A stretch of DNA of 64,000 bases from Thermogemmatispora carboxidivorans. GTDB taxonomy: Bacteria; Chloroflexota; Ktedonobacteria; Ktedonobacterales; Ktedonobacteraceae. Shown here piece by piece: positions 35,359-44,174 of the stretch. The stretch's first letter is position 1. The number at the start of each line of letters is the position of its first letter. The position numbers and the translations under genes are program-made. The notes under the pieces are model-generated. The model did not search any database and was not told the DNA's origin. It worked only from the letters and a program-made list of their open reading frames with translations. Location of the stretch: positions 2,046,001 to 2,110,000 of the forward strand of contig NZ_JNIM01000001.1 of assembly GCF_000702505.1 (NCBI RefSeq). Reading direction: 5' to 3'.

Positions 35359-36297
35359 ATGCAGCTCACGGTCGAACTGGCGGCTGGGCGTAAGAGTAGT
35401 CTGCTGCTGCGTAATCCGGTGATGTTAGCTGCCGGGACCTGCGGTTACGGCCTGGAGTACGCCAGAATCGCTGAGATCGAGCGCCTGGGAGCCATTGTCA
35501 GCAAGGGAACGACCTTGCGCTCGCGGCGGGGCAACGCGCAGCCACGCACGCGCGAGGTCGCGGCGGGCTTGCTCAATGCCATTGGACTGCAGAACCCTGG
35601 CATTGAGGCTGTGATCCGTCGATATGCGCCGATCTGGGCCACCTGGCAGACGCCGGTGATTGTTAACATCGCTGGCGAGACGGTCGAGGAGTTCGCCGAG
35701 CTGGCGCAGCGGCTGGAAGGGGTGCCGGGAGTAGCGGGCGTTGAAGTCAATGTTTCTTGCCCTAATGTCCGTGCCGGGGGCCGCGTCTTCGGGGAGAGTC
35801 CTGAAGCGGTGGCCGCGGTCACGGCGGCGGTCCGTCAGAGCACGACCTTACCGGTGATTGTCAAGCTCTCGCCTAATACTGGCGATGCGCGTCCGACCGC
35901 CCTGGCGGCGGCTGAGGCTGGGGCCGATGCTGTGTCCCTGATCAATACGCTGACTGGGATGGACATCGATCTTGAGGCTCGTCGCCCGTTGCCGGCCCAC
36001 GGGACCGGCGGGCTGTCCGGACCAGCTATCAGACCGCTGGCTTTGCGCATGGTCTACGAGGTGGCCCGTGAGTTACGCGAGCGGCAGCCCGGGGTGGCAG
36101 TCATTGGCATAGGTGGGATTACCTCGGCCTCGGACGCGCTGGCTTTTATCATGGCCGGGGCGGTCGCTGTGCAGATCGGCACGGCTAACTTTGTGAATCC
36201 GCGTACAGGGGTCCTTGTGCTGGAGGGGATCGAGGCTTTTATGCAGGCGCACGGCGTCGAGAACGTGACTGAACTGGTTGGGGCCGCCCTCCCATAG
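35359..36297 (+). CDS. pyrD: Dihydroorotate dehydrogenase, class 1 (1B-like)
   Basis: A 312-aa flavoenzyme oxidising dihydroorotate to orotate in the cytoplasm. FMN barrel marks: MLAAGTCGYG, SKGTTLRSRRGNAQPR, NAIGLQNPGIE, the active-site Cys in VEVNVSCPNV, KLSPNTGD and IGIGGITSASDAL. The Cys base marks class 1 (class 2 has Ser) and the closest type is 1B, which in known enzymes needs the FAD/FeS partner PyrK; no pyrK lies next to it or elsewhere in the window. Last gene of the operon, ended by the hairpin at 36407. Confidence 0.93.
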   Translation: MQLTVELAAGRKSSLLLRNPVMLAAGTCGYGLEYARIAEIERLGAIVSKGTTLRSRRGNAQPRTREVAAGLLNAIGLQNPGIEAVIRRYAPIWATWQTPVIVNIAGETVEEFAELAQRLEGVPGVAGVEVNVSCPNVRAGGRVFGESPEAVAAVTAAVRQSTTLPVIVKLSPNTGDARPTALAAAEAGADAVSLINTLTGMDIDLEARRPLPAHGTGGLSGPAIRPLALRMVYEVARELRERQPGVAVIGIGGITSASDALAFIMAGAVAVQIGTANFVNPRTGVLVLEGIEAFMQAHGVENVTELVGAALP

Positions 36298-36406
36298 GTC
36301 CTGCTCTGCTGAGCAAGCCAGAGGAGGCCGGAGTAGGGCGGCGCTCCTTCTTTAGCTGGAGAGCTGAACGCGCTGGCGTGCTCTCCCGCCGTGTCTTCGG
36401 GCTGTT

Positions 36407-36452
36407 TCAGCTCCTTGGAAGCTGTCGAGCTTCAAGGAGCTGACTCTTTTTT
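36407..36452 (+). terminator. Rho-independent terminator of the pyr operon
   Basis: Stem TCAGCTCCTTGGAAGCT with AGCTTCAAGGAGCTGA (one bulged G), loop GTCG, then CTC and T6 (36447-36452). About 110 bp behind pyrD. Confidence 0.9.
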
Positions 36453-36499
36453 GGGAGGGATAGGAGCGGCGGGAAGAGCGGCAGGGCCAGGGCGAACGC

Positions 36500-37726
36500 T
36501 CATGAGCGTGCGCGCTGTTCGAGCAGGCGCCAGCAAGCCTCGGCGATCATCCAGTCCTCCTGTGTCTGTACAACCAGCACACGCACGGCTGAGTGAGGAC
36601 TGGCGATGTCGGCATCGCCACCCAGGTCGGCGTTGCGAGTGGGGTCGATGGCCAATCCGAGGAAGCTCAGCGTTTCGCAGGCGGCGGCGCGTACTTCGGG
36701 GGCGTGTTCGCCGATGCCACCGGTGAAGACCAGGGCGTCTACGCCTCCCAAGACTGCCAGCATGGCGCCGATCTGGAGGCGCAGGCGGTGGACGAAGGTG
36801 TTGAAGGCCAGCCTGGCCCGCCGATTCCCCTCTGCACGTGCCTGCAGGATGACACGCATGTCTCCCGAGAGACCAGAGATGCCCAATAGGCCAGATTCAC
36901 GGTTGAGTATGCGGTCAAGGTCGTCTGCGCTGTAACCAGCGTGACGCAGCAGGTAGAGGAGCAAACCGGGGTCGATGGAGCCGGAACGGGTGCCCATCAT
37001 CAGCCCCTCCATAGGGGTGAAGCCCATCGTGGTTTCGATGCTTTCTCCTCCTAGAATGGCCGCCAGAGAGCAGCCATTGCCCAAATGGCAGGTGATGAGG
37101 CGCAGGCTGGCGAGGTCGCGCCCCAGCAGTTGGGCGGCACGGCGCGCGCAGTATTGGTGGCTCAGACCGTGGAAGCCGTAGCGGCGCAGGCCCTGGGCAA
37201 ACCATTCGTAGGGTCCAGGGTAGATTTGGGCTGGCAGGGGCATGTGACTGTGAAAGGCGGTGTCGAAAACGGCGATCTGCCGCGCCTGGGGGAAGGCTTC
37301 TTCTGCGGCGGCCATTGCTTCGAGGCTGGCACGGTTGTGAGCAGGCGCCAGCATTTGTAGTCGCTCGATAGTGGCTTTTAGCTCGGAGGTGATCAGTGCT
37401 GGCTCGCTGTAGTGGGCACCACCGTGGACAACGCGATGCCCCACGGCGCCAATTTCTTCGGCTCGCTCGATGACACGTGTTGCTCCCTGGCTGAGCTTGC
37501 TCAGGATGTGCTTGAGGATGGCTGGTCGCTCGCTGGTCTGAAGAGTCTCGTGTTGCTCTTGTCCCTCAGCGTTGCGTATGACCAGCTCGGTCTTGCCTGG
37601 TTCGTGAGACCAGTCGGCGTTTGCTTCCCATAAGGGAGACGGCGCCTCCGCTGGCAATGGGACTTGCAATTCGTATAGTCTGGTCTTTTGGCTGCTGGAA
37701 CCGGCGTTGAAAACCAGAATTTTCAT
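36500..37726 (-). CDS. ackA: Acetate kinase
   Basis: A 408-aa ASKHA-fold enzyme that converts acetyl phosphate and ADP to acetate and ATP, or the reverse. Family marks: FNAGSSSQKTRLYE at the start, GHRVVHGG, FDTAFHSHMP, YGFHGLSHQYCA, CHLGNGCSLAAI, TMGFTPMEGLMMGTRSGSIDP and the C-terminal FTGGIGEHAPEVR. All active-site segments are present. The partner phosphotransacetylase is not adjacent; in this group of bacteria acetyl phosphate may also come from phosphoketolase. Start at 37726 with AAAGGA 13 bp ahead. Convergent with the pyr operon. Confidence 0.95.
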   Translation of the reverse strand: MKILVFNAGSSSQKTRLYELQVPLPAEAPSPLWEANADWSHEPGKTELVIRNAEGQEQHETLQTSERPAILKHILSKLSQGATRVIERAEEIGAVGHRVVHGGAHYSEPALITSELKATIERLQMLAPAHNRASLEAMAAAEEAFPQARQIAVFDTAFHSHMPLPAQIYPGPYEWFAQGLRRYGFHGLSHQYCARRAAQLLGRDLASLRLITCHLGNGCSLAAILGGESIETTMGFTPMEGLMMGTRSGSIDPGLLLYLLRHAGYSADDLDRILNRESGLLGISGLSGDMRVILQARAEGNRRARLAFNTFVHRLRLQIGAMLAVLGGVDALVFTGGIGEHAPEVRAAACETLSFLGLAIDPTRNADLGGDADIASPHSAVRVLVVQTQEDWMIAEACWRLLEQRARS

Positions 37727-38199
37727 GATGTGCGCTGTCCTTTCTGCGGCTCTCTCGGATGGCTGATTGCTCGCTTGTCTCTGTATTTCTTCTTCTATTA
37801 TCTGTTACGGAGGCTGACTGTGCACAGACACTGGCGCATCACAAAACTGGCACTGCGAGCCGGCAGTGAGTGGCTTCCAGCAAGAAGGGTCTGAGCTGAT
37901 AGCGCTGCAATGCCTCTGGCGTTTGCTGATGCTGGCCGCGTGGGCCTTGCCCGAATAGGGCAGCGGTGATAGCATGAAGCAAGTAGCCTCTCCGCTGGCA
38001 ACAGTCCTGCGCGTAAAAAGAGGAAGTGTGGCGCCATAGCGAGAGTGGCGGAGAGCTGGCCAGCCAGGGTGGTGGCCGCAGGCATAGGTCTACGTATGCG
38101 CGGATGCATGGGTCTGTGCGCCGGGCGTATCCAGGTCAGATATGCATGGATGTATCAGCGCTGATTGTCTGTGAGGAGAGGAGAAGGAGCGACGCAGCA
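37727..38199. other. 473-bp divergent gap, ackA and lectin-like gene
   Basis: No gene. A GATAAT on the complement (around 37796-37801) may be the ackA -10. The palindrome GTGCAC (37818-37823) and AT-rich 37780-37805 are the only other features. Open frames here lack ribosome sites. Confidence 0.35.
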
Positions 38200-39069
38200 A
38201 TGACAGATGCACGACAAGAGATCGATCAGGAGCAGAGTCAGCAAATCCTGCAGTCTCGACGGGCTGCTACAGATAGCGCTCAGCAAGAGGAGCGTTTCGT
38301 CTATGCGGGCTACCATAGTATCATCAGCGGCGTTGATCGCCACTGGGATTACGGAGGCTTCCCGCTGCCTGACGGCAGTTTCTGGCGCTATCGTGAGCCA
38401 AACGCCGTGGTGGTGGTCGAGGGCAATCGTCTGCGCGTGGCGGCGGTTCCGTTAACGCGCTTCCATAACGAGGTGCAGATTCTCGATAACGCCAAAAATA
38501 TGTTTTTCTCGACGCGGCGCTTCACGATGCCCGAGGATGGGACCATTCGCTTCGAATGGGAGATGCGGGCCCGTGGGATCAATACACGCCCGCATGATCT
38601 CTACGATGGCTTTGTGTCAGCCCACTTGCTCGATTTCGCCACCGGTATGGCCTTCGATTTCTTCGTCTCTAACGATACGATTGCCTCGGTTTATGCGCTC
38701 CTGCCGTTTCCAGGGGTGCCAGCGCCGCCCGACCCTGAGCCGGAGCGTGCCGTCAAGCCAAAGTACTTCTGCGACTTCAATGAGCTGCCGGTAGAGACGG
38801 CCCCCTGGCAGTGGCATCGCTACGGCATCAGCTACTGCAAGGCACGCGATGAGGTGCGCTTTTTCCTGGATGGGCAGGAGGTAGGCCGCTACAGCGAGGT
38901 ACCGTGCAAGGTGGACGGCTGCATTCTGGCGCTGGGCCTGATGACGGAGAAGAGCATTGAAGACGGGCGCAGCGTTTCGTTGCATGGCCAGGGCCTGATC
39001 GGTGAGTGGGGACCGTTCACGATCACGGTGCAACGCGATGGAGAGGGCGGAGAGAATGCCGGTCCGTAG
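38200..39069 (+). CDS. Lectin/glucanase-fold-like protein (DUF6081-type)
   Basis: A 289-aa soluble protein without a signal peptide. After a Gln/Glu-rich N-terminus of about 40 residues comes one domain of about 240 residues with many Trp, Phe and Tyr and alternating strands: GGFPLPDGSFWRYREPNAVV, RFHNEVQILDNAKNMFFST, PHDLYDGFVSAHLLDF, HRYGISYCKARDEVRFFLDG. The pattern fits a concanavalin A-like beta-sandwich and resembles the DUF6081 group of actinobacterial and ktedonobacterial proteins. No glucanase catalytic Glu motif (E-x-D-x-x-E) is seen, so a binding rather than catalytic role is more likely. The ATG has AAGGAGCGACGC ahead of it. Confidence 0.72.
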   Translation: MTDARQEIDQEQSQQILQSRRAATDSAQQEERFVYAGYHSIISGVDRHWDYGGFPLPDGSFWRYREPNAVVVVEGNRLRVAAVPLTRFHNEVQILDNAKNMFFSTRRFTMPEDGTIRFEWEMRARGINTRPHDLYDGFVSAHLLDFATGMAFDFFVSNDTIASVYALLPFPGVPAPPDPEPERAVKPKYFCDFNELPVETAPWQWHRYGISYCKARDEVRFFLDGQEVGRYSEVPCKVDGCILALGLMTEKSIEDGRSVSLHGQGLIGEWGPFTITVQRDGEGGENAGP

Positions 39070-39245
39070 GGACCCGCGCCCGCTAGTCAAGCGGGCCATG
39101 CCCGGGTGCAGGGCTGCGCTGTCTGGCCACGAGGCGAAGAAAGCTGTCGACTTCTGTCCAGGACCAGGCCGGGGAGACCATAAGCGTGAGGCCTGGATGA
39201 CACAGGCCCAAGGGGTAGATCTCTCTTTGGGACAGGCGGGACCCT

Positions 39246-39800
39246 TTAGCTGTCTGGCCCATAAACGGTCGTGTTCGTGAGCATCTCCAGATAGGAGCTG
39301 GCGAACCACATAGAGCGCGGGACGAGCTGATCGGCGAGGTGTCGCCACTGATCCAGAGCCGCCGGCAGGCTTCTGGCAATGTAGGATTCTGTGGCCTCGC
39401 GCATCGCCACAGCTAGAAAGCCCTCACGAACACCAACGACTGTCAGTGCACGTAGCCGCCGCTCAAGACCCTGGACAGGAGGATCACCGGCCCGTCCCGC
39501 TGTGGCCAGGCTCTCTTGTTCCTCATCAAAAGTCAGGTCACGAAGCTGTTGGCGCAGCCGCTCTGCGTCCTCCTGAGAAAATTCCCTGGTCCTTTTCTTG
39601 GCTGCCAGGCGTCTGGCTTCCTCAGCCACGGCACGACCTTGCAGGGCCCAGCCAAGAGAAGCCCACAGGCCGCCTAGCCTGGCGATGGTCTCCGGGTCGC
39701 GCGGCTGGGGAAAGGCCGTGGCAACCCACTGCTGGATGAGCTGCAGGTAGGCTGAGATGCCGTACAGGTCGTCCGGACCGTAGATCCATTTCTGTGCCAT
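39246..39800 (-). CDS. Hypothetical helical protein, 184 aa
   Basis: Soluble, largely helical protein with no TM or signal. It starts MAQKWIYGPDDLYGISAYLQ, has a charged middle (about 62-105, Lys/Arg/Glu/Gln-rich with coiled-coil propensity) and a C-terminal helical region with a conserved-looking WFASSYLEMLTNTTVYG end. The family is not recognised. A promoter with 17-bp spacing lies 110 bp upstream and AAGGAG precedes the ATG by 12 bp. It converges on the lectin-like gene; nothing in context suggests a role. Confidence 0.65.
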   Translation of the reverse strand: MAQKWIYGPDDLYGISAYLQLIQQWVATAFPQPRDPETIARLGGLWASLGWALQGRAVAEEARRLAAKKRTREFSQEDAERLRQQLRDLTFDEEQESLATAGRAGDPPVQGLERRLRALTVVGVREGFLAVAMREATESYIARSLPAALDQWRHLADQLVPRSMWFASSYLEMLTNTTVYGPDS

Positions 39801-39910
39801 CAGATAGTAATCTCCTTACGTGCCTGGCCCCTGTCCGTGCTCAATAAAAAACTATAAGCTTCTGCAGGAAAAGCCAGGTAAATCGAACGCCTGTATTCTC
39901 TACCTACCTT

Positions 39911-39939
39911 AGTGTAGATCAGCGCAGACAAAAATACAA
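39911..39939 (-). promoter_or_regulatory. Promoter of the 184-aa hypothetical gene
   Basis: Complement: TTGTAT (39934-39939), 17 bp, TACACT (39911-39916), in an otherwise empty 360-bp gap (39801-40160). Confidence 0.5.
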
Positions 39940-39983
39940 GCGCTCACTAGGCTGGGAAGATCTCATTCTCGCCGCATAGGGGA

Positions 39984-40030
39984 CCTGGGCGGCGAAGCGC
40001 GACTCTACCCGCTCCCTCTTCGCCGCCAGG
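39984..40030 (-). terminator. Hairpin behind the cysteine-desulfurase-like gene
   Basis: CCTGGGCGGCGAAG (39984-39997) pairs with CTTCGCCGCCAGG (40018-40030) with one bulged G. Very stable, but no T-tract, so it is a probable transcript end for the gene at 40161 rather than a classic terminator. Confidence 0.45.
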
Positions 40031-40160
40031 CCCGTAGCTCAGTCAGGCTGCCGCCGTGCTGCTCTTCGCGCCGTGCTCTGCTGCTGCTCACTGGAAAGGG
40101 ATCGGATTGGCCTTTTCCTGGCCAGCAGATCCCGATAGGGGCCAGCCAGTGTGCGCCAAC

Positions 40161-41441
40161 TCAGGCCAGCTCTTCCAGGACGCCCAGGACGCGCTCGATT
40201 TCGGCGGACGTATTGTAGTGGCAGAGGCCGAGGCGTAGGGCGCCGCCACGTCCTTCAAGGCCGAGGCGTTCCATCAGGCCGAGGGCATAATAGTTGCCGT
40301 CCCAGGCAAAGATACCGCGCTCGCCCAGGGCGGTAGCCAGCTCGCGCGGGTGACGGCCATCGATGGTGCAGGCCACCGTTGGGACTCGCTGTGCCAGCTC
40401 CTCGGGAGTGGTCCCGCTGAGACCGTAGAGATGCAGGCCCCGAATTTCGCGCAAGCCCCGCAGCAACTGGGCCGCAAGCTGGCGCTCGTAGTCGCTGATG
40501 GCGCGCATCGCTACCTTCAGTGTGCGTCGCCGCCCGGCGTAGGGCTGCAGCGCGGGATCGTTGCCATAATGGGCGGCCTGCTCCTCTCCGAGCAGCGTCA
40601 GGTAGTCGATGACTCCCAGCAAACCGGCCAGTCCCTCATGGTTCTGGGTCCCGGTCTCCCAGCGATCGGGGACCGCGTTGCTGGCCGGGCGCACCTTGTA
40701 GGCTGGGAAGCGCTCCAGGTGTTCGCGCTTGCCGTAGAGAATGCCCAGGTGCGGGCCAAAGAATTTATAGGCCGAGCAGACCAGAAAATCGGCATCGAGA
40801 GCCTGGACATCGATCGGCCCATGCGGAGCATATTGCACGGCATCAATCCACACCAGGGCGCCGATGGCGTGGGCCAGCTCCGTAATGCGCCGCACATCGT
40901 TGATGGTTCCCACGGCGTTGGAAGCATAGCCCACGGCTACCAGGCGCGTACGCTCGTTGAGTTTGGCCTGCAGATCCTCCAGATTAAGCGTGACATGCTC
41001 GGGATGAATATCGACGGTGCGCACAACCACGCCGCGCTCCTGCAGGGCCAGCCAGGGGGCGACATTGGCATCGTGGTCGAGCACGGTCACGATGATCTCA
41101 TCGCCGGGCTGCAGTGTTTTCCCAATGGCGCGGCTGAAGGCAAAGGTCAGGGTGGTCATGTTGGGACCAAAGACGATCTCTGCCGGGCTGGCGGCGTTGA
41201 GGAAATCGGCCATCGCCTGGCGCGCGGCGGCGATGGTCTCGTCGGTACGCCGGCTGGTGAGAAAGGCCCCGTGGGCGTTGGCGTTGGCCTCGCGCAGGTA
41301 GCGCGTCATAGCCTCGATGACCTGCTGGGCGACTTGGGTGCCGCCGGGATTATCCCAGTAGATGACGGGCTGACCGTTCATCTCCTGCTGCAGGGCTGGA
41401 AAATAGCGACGGTAGGCGCTCAGGTCAAGAGGTACGGTCAT
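40161..41441 (-). CDS. Cysteine desulfurase-like class V aminotransferase (VC1184-like)
   Basis: A 426-aa PLP enzyme of fold type I. Seen: YWDNPGGTQVAQQVIEAM near the start, GPNMTTLTFAFSRAIG, the PLP Asp in WIDAVQYAPHGPIDV and the Schiff-base Lys in SAYKFFGPHLGILYG. True cysteine desulfurases carry R-x-G-x-x-C in a C-terminal loop; here it reads RLGLCHYNT, with Cys one place early, and the His/Cys pair of SufS is missing. It fits the cysteine desulfurase-like group named after VC1184, whose reaction is unsettled. AAGGAGG is 7 bp ahead of the ATG. It is not next to the SufU gene at 51.8 kb. Confidence 0.85.
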   Translation of the reverse strand: MTVPLDLSAYRRYFPALQQEMNGQPVIYWDNPGGTQVAQQVIEAMTRYLREANANAHGAFLTSRRTDETIAAARQAMADFLNAASPAEIVFGPNMTTLTFAFSRAIGKTLQPGDEIIVTVLDHDANVAPWLALQERGVVVRTVDIHPEHVTLNLEDLQAKLNERTRLVAVGYASNAVGTINDVRRITELAHAIGALVWIDAVQYAPHGPIDVQALDADFLVCSAYKFFGPHLGILYGKREHLERFPAYKVRPASNAVPDRWETGTQNHEGLAGLLGVIDYLTLLGEEQAAHYGNDPALQPYAGRRRTLKVAMRAISDYERQLAAQLLRGLREIRGLHLYGLSGTTPEELAQRVPTVACTIDGRHPRELATALGERGIFAWDGNYYALGLMERLGLEGRGGALRLGLCHYNTSAEIERVLGVLEELA

Positions 41442-41542
41442 GTGGTGATCCTCCTTGGCAAGTCCCCATTGTCCCTTGCTCTCATCATATCACCTGGCAG
41501 CGCCGGCTGGAGCTGGCTCCGTGACTGACTGGGTTCGCCCTG

Positions 41543-41551
41543 TGCTATAAT
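41543..41551 (+). promoter_or_regulatory. Extended -10 promoter of nth
   Basis: TGC-TATAAT (41543-41551), about 49 bp ahead of the GTG start; TGACTG (41522-41527) is a weak -35 at 18 bp. Confidence 0.6.
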
Positions 41552-41599
41552 GGGCCTACCATTGAAGGGGGAAGACCAGAAGAAGGCAGGGGACGATTC

Positions 41600-42337
41600 G
41601 TGAGTACTGCAAATCTGCCACCGACCTATCAGGGACCGGCCCCCGGCTCGCCCGAGCATGTGCGTGCGGTCATCGCCGAGCTGCGGCGCCTTTATCCCGA
41701 TGCAAAGTGCACTTTGAATTATGAGAATCCACTGCAGTTGCTGATTGCGGTCCAGCTCTCGGCCCAGTGCACCGATGAGCGCGTCAATGAGGTGACAGCT
41801 CAGCTCTTCCGCAAATATCGCACGGTTGAGGATTTCGCGAATGCCAATCCCGAGGAACTGGAGCAGGATATCAAGCCGACGGGCTTCTATCGCAATAAGG
41901 CGCGCAATCTGCGACTGACCTGCCAGCGGCTGATCACTGACTACGGGGGCGAGGTGCCGCGCAGCATGGAGGCGCTACTGGCGCTGCCAGGCGTGGCGCG
42001 CAAGACCGCCAATGTGGTGCTGGGGAATGCCTTTGGCATCGTCGAGGGCATCGTGGTCGATACTCATGTCAAGCGGCTGGCGCGCCGCCTGGGCTGGACG
42101 CAGAGCGAGGACCCCGAGCAGATTGAGCGCGATTTGATGCGCATTGTGCCGCGTGAGGATTGGCTGGATCTGTCGCATCTCTTGATCTTCCACGGGCGGG
42201 CGCTCTGCCGCGCTCGCGATCCGCGCTGCGAGGAGTGCCCACTGGTACCGCTCTGTCCCTCGGCTTTCCAGGCCAATGGGGAGACAGTCGCCACGAAAAA
42301 GCGCTCGCGCCGCACCGCTGCACGCTCGTCTTTATGA
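41600..42337 (+). CDS. nth: Endonuclease III (DNA glycosylase/AP lyase)
   Basis: A 245-aa base excision repair enzyme that removes oxidised pyrimidines and nicks the abasic site. The helix-hairpin-helix LPGVARKTANVV carries catalytic Lys135, and Asp154 sits in VDTHVKRL. The C-terminal [4Fe-4S] loop has all four Cys: 203, 210, 213 and 219 (C-x6-C-x2-C-x5-C). A basic tail of about 20 residues (KKRSRRTAAR) extends beyond the usual end. Start is GTG at 41600 with AGGGGAC upstream; an extended -10 precedes it. Confidence 0.96.
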   Translation: MSTANLPPTYQGPAPGSPEHVRAVIAELRRLYPDAKCTLNYENPLQLLIAVQLSAQCTDERVNEVTAQLFRKYRTVEDFANANPEELEQDIKPTGFYRNKARNLRLTCQRLITDYGGEVPRSMEALLALPGVARKTANVVLGNAFGIVEGIVVDTHVKRLARRLGWTQSEDPEQIERDLMRIVPREDWLDLSHLLIFHGRALCRARDPRCEECPLVPLCPSAFQANGETVATKKRSRRTAARSSL

Positions 42338-42363
42338 GAGGCATTGACAGCGATAGGGACAAG

Positions 42364-42425
42364 CACCCGTCGCAGCCTGATCGATTGGCCCGCGTGGGCG
42401 GGAGCCGATGGCGCTGCGACGGGTG
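42364..42425. terminator. Long hairpin between convergent nth and lipid-kinase genes
   Basis: Perfect 13-bp arms CACCCGTCGCAGC (42364-42376) and GCTGCGACGGGTG (42413-42425), with further inner pairing (CCCGC/GCGGG). It lies 27 bp past nth and 90 bp from the opposing stop. No T-tract; probably a bidirectional transcription end. Confidence 0.5.
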
Positions 42426-42516
42426 AGTGATGCTGTGGCTCGCACTGGAGAAATTCTTATAGTCTTGATAACCGGAAGCGAGATGGACCCACACTACGGA
42501 CGCCCGGTCGCTCAGG

Positions 42517-43464
42517 CTAGTATCTCACAAGCAGCGCCTGCGGAAGGACGGTGACCTCGAAACGCTGGCCGTGGAAAACTTCGCCGTCCATCTGGGCGTT
42601 GAGCGGCAGGCGACTTTCGATGATGAGGCGCTGGATGCGGTAGAAGTGGACTTCGGGCAGGTGGGCATGCTGGCCGCGCTTGACGACAGGCAGCAGTCTG
42701 AGGGCGCGTCCGAAGGGAGCGTAGCGAATGGTGCAGAGGTCGAGCAGGCCGTCGCTGGCGTCGGCTTCGGGGTTGATGCGGAAGCCTGAGCCATAAGTGG
42801 GGCCGTTGGTGACGGCCAGCAACACGTAGCGCTGGAAGGTCTCGGCAGACGGGGCCTCGGGATCGGCAGGCTCCAGACTGAAGCACAGCCAGGGACACTG
42901 TCGATAGCCGAAAAGAAGCTGCCTGACGGTGGAGCTGTAGTAGAGGCGCATACCGGTCATAAAAGGAATCTTTTTGAGCTGGCGAGCACCGGCGGCGATG
43001 TCGGCGTCGAGACCGACGCTGAAGGAGTTGGCAAAGTAGCGCTCGTTAGCCTGGCCGGCGTCGACAGCTCGCGGCTTGCCGTCAAAAGCGTGCTCAATGG
43101 CGGCTTCAGGACGGCGAGGCAGCCCCAGGGTGTTGCAGGCGAAGTCGTTGCCAGAGCCGGCGGCGATGATACCCAAAGGGACACGCTGACCACTGCTGAG
43201 GATACCATTCACAGCCTCGTGAACGGAGCCATCGCCGCCGACGATGACGATGGGCCGTCCCTGACGGGCAGCCGCGCGCGCCAGCTCTTCAGCTTCACCA
43301 GGGCGCGCGGTTTCGCAGTAGTCGGCTCCTATGGCAGCGGCGCGCTGGCGTACCAGGGCACGGTGACGCTGCATACGACCCTGGTTGGCGGCAGGATTGA
43401 GAATAACGAGGGGCGGGCGGCTGGCAGAGGAGGATGAGGGTGAAGCGGCAGAAGCGATCTCCAT
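42517..43464 (-). CDS. Diacylglycerol kinase-family lipid kinase
   Basis: A 315-aa protein of the DagK/YegS group, which phosphorylates diacylglycerol or related lipids. Landmarks: LVILNPAANQGRMQRH near the N-terminus, the nucleotide motif GGDGS (76-80) in VIVGGDGSVHEAVNG, LGIIAAGSGNDFACNTLG, and NSFSVGLDADIA. The C-terminal beta domain ends with LPLNAQMDGEVF, the usual D-G-E segment. Start at 43464 (CTGGAGG 6 bp upstream) is used rather than the far upstream ATG of the open frame. Acts at the inner membrane face. Substrate not determined. Confidence 0.92.
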   Translation of the reverse strand: MEIASAASPSSSSASRPPLVILNPAANQGRMQRHRALVRQRAAAIGADYCETARPGEAEELARAAARQGRPIVIVGGDGSVHEAVNGILSSGQRVPLGIIAAGSGNDFACNTLGLPRRPEAAIEHAFDGKPRAVDAGQANERYFANSFSVGLDADIAAGARQLKKIPFMTGMRLYYSSTVRQLLFGYRQCPWLCFSLEPADPEAPSAETFQRYVLLAVTNGPTYGSGFRINPEADASDGLLDLCTIRYAPFGRALRLLPVVKRGQHAHLPEVHFYRIQRLIIESRLPLNAQMDGEVFHGQRFEVTVLPQALLVRY

Positions 43465-43618
43465 TGAGGGCCTCCAGGCGGCAGAAATGTCGTGCGCCCG
43501 GATTGTAGCACGTTTGATACTCTGCCGTAAAGAAGGGAAGGGGCAAAGCCAGACCTTCCCTTCCTTGTACTGTTCTGACAGTGAGCGGTCTGAGGCCCAG
43601 CTGACGGCCCGGCATCCG

Positions 43619-44005
43619 CTAGGAAGCAGCACCAGCCTGACGGCTCTCAGAGAGGGAGCCAGCGCCTTGGCGTAGCGCCTGAAACTCGGCCTGGCGCTGC
43701 TGACGCTCCTCGGCGCTCTCGGGCTGCAACGGTCCGCTCAGGTAGCCGACGATCAGGCCCAGCATCGGGGCAATGCCCTCGGGCAGCTCGGTGAGCAGAC
43801 GGCTCTCGTCCACGAGCTGATAGTGGCCGCTCTCGTCGGGCACGGCGATCAGCCAGAGCAGGTCGCTGGCTGCCAGACACTGACATGCGCGCTCCGAGAG
43901 TTCTCGCTCCTCAAAGTAGTATTTTCGCCCCTGGTGATAGCCACGAGCAAAAGCCTCCAGATTCAGGATAAGCCTGGCCTGTCCCCACTGCAGTTCTTCT
44001 GCCAT
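43619..44005 (-). CDS. Hypothetical acidic protein, 128 aa
   Basis: A small soluble protein of unknown family. It starts MAEELQWGQARLILNLEAFARGYHQGRKYYFEER, has a central WLIAVPDESGHYQLVDESRLL segment and a Glu/Gln-rich helical tail. AAAGGAG lies 9 bp ahead of the ATG. The next gene in the same direction, the lipid kinase, starts 155 bp downstream. Middle residues include a Cys-x-Cys (RACQCLA). Nothing links it to a pathway. Confidence 0.65.
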   Translation of the reverse strand: MAEELQWGQARLILNLEAFARGYHQGRKYYFEERELSERACQCLAASDLLWLIAVPDESGHYQLVDESRLLTELPEGIAPMLGLIVGYLSGPLQPESAEERQQRQAEFQALRQGAGSLSESRQAGAAS

Positions 44006-44174
44006 GCAGAAAGCTCCTTTCGATCGACTTGACCTCCAACAACAGCAATCCTGATCGCGAAAGCTCGGGCAAGTGAGCGCCTCTGGCCTGGCGGACCCGG
44101 CAACCAGGGTCAGGAATAACCTGCCCGGCTCCTTGCCTTGCTATGAGTATAGCATGGCTTAATCGTAAGATAAA

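Noticed and set aside
40350..41528. 392-codon frame opposite the cysteine-desulfurase-like gene
   Set aside because: Despite its length, the complement encodes all expected PLP motifs; this frame shows none.
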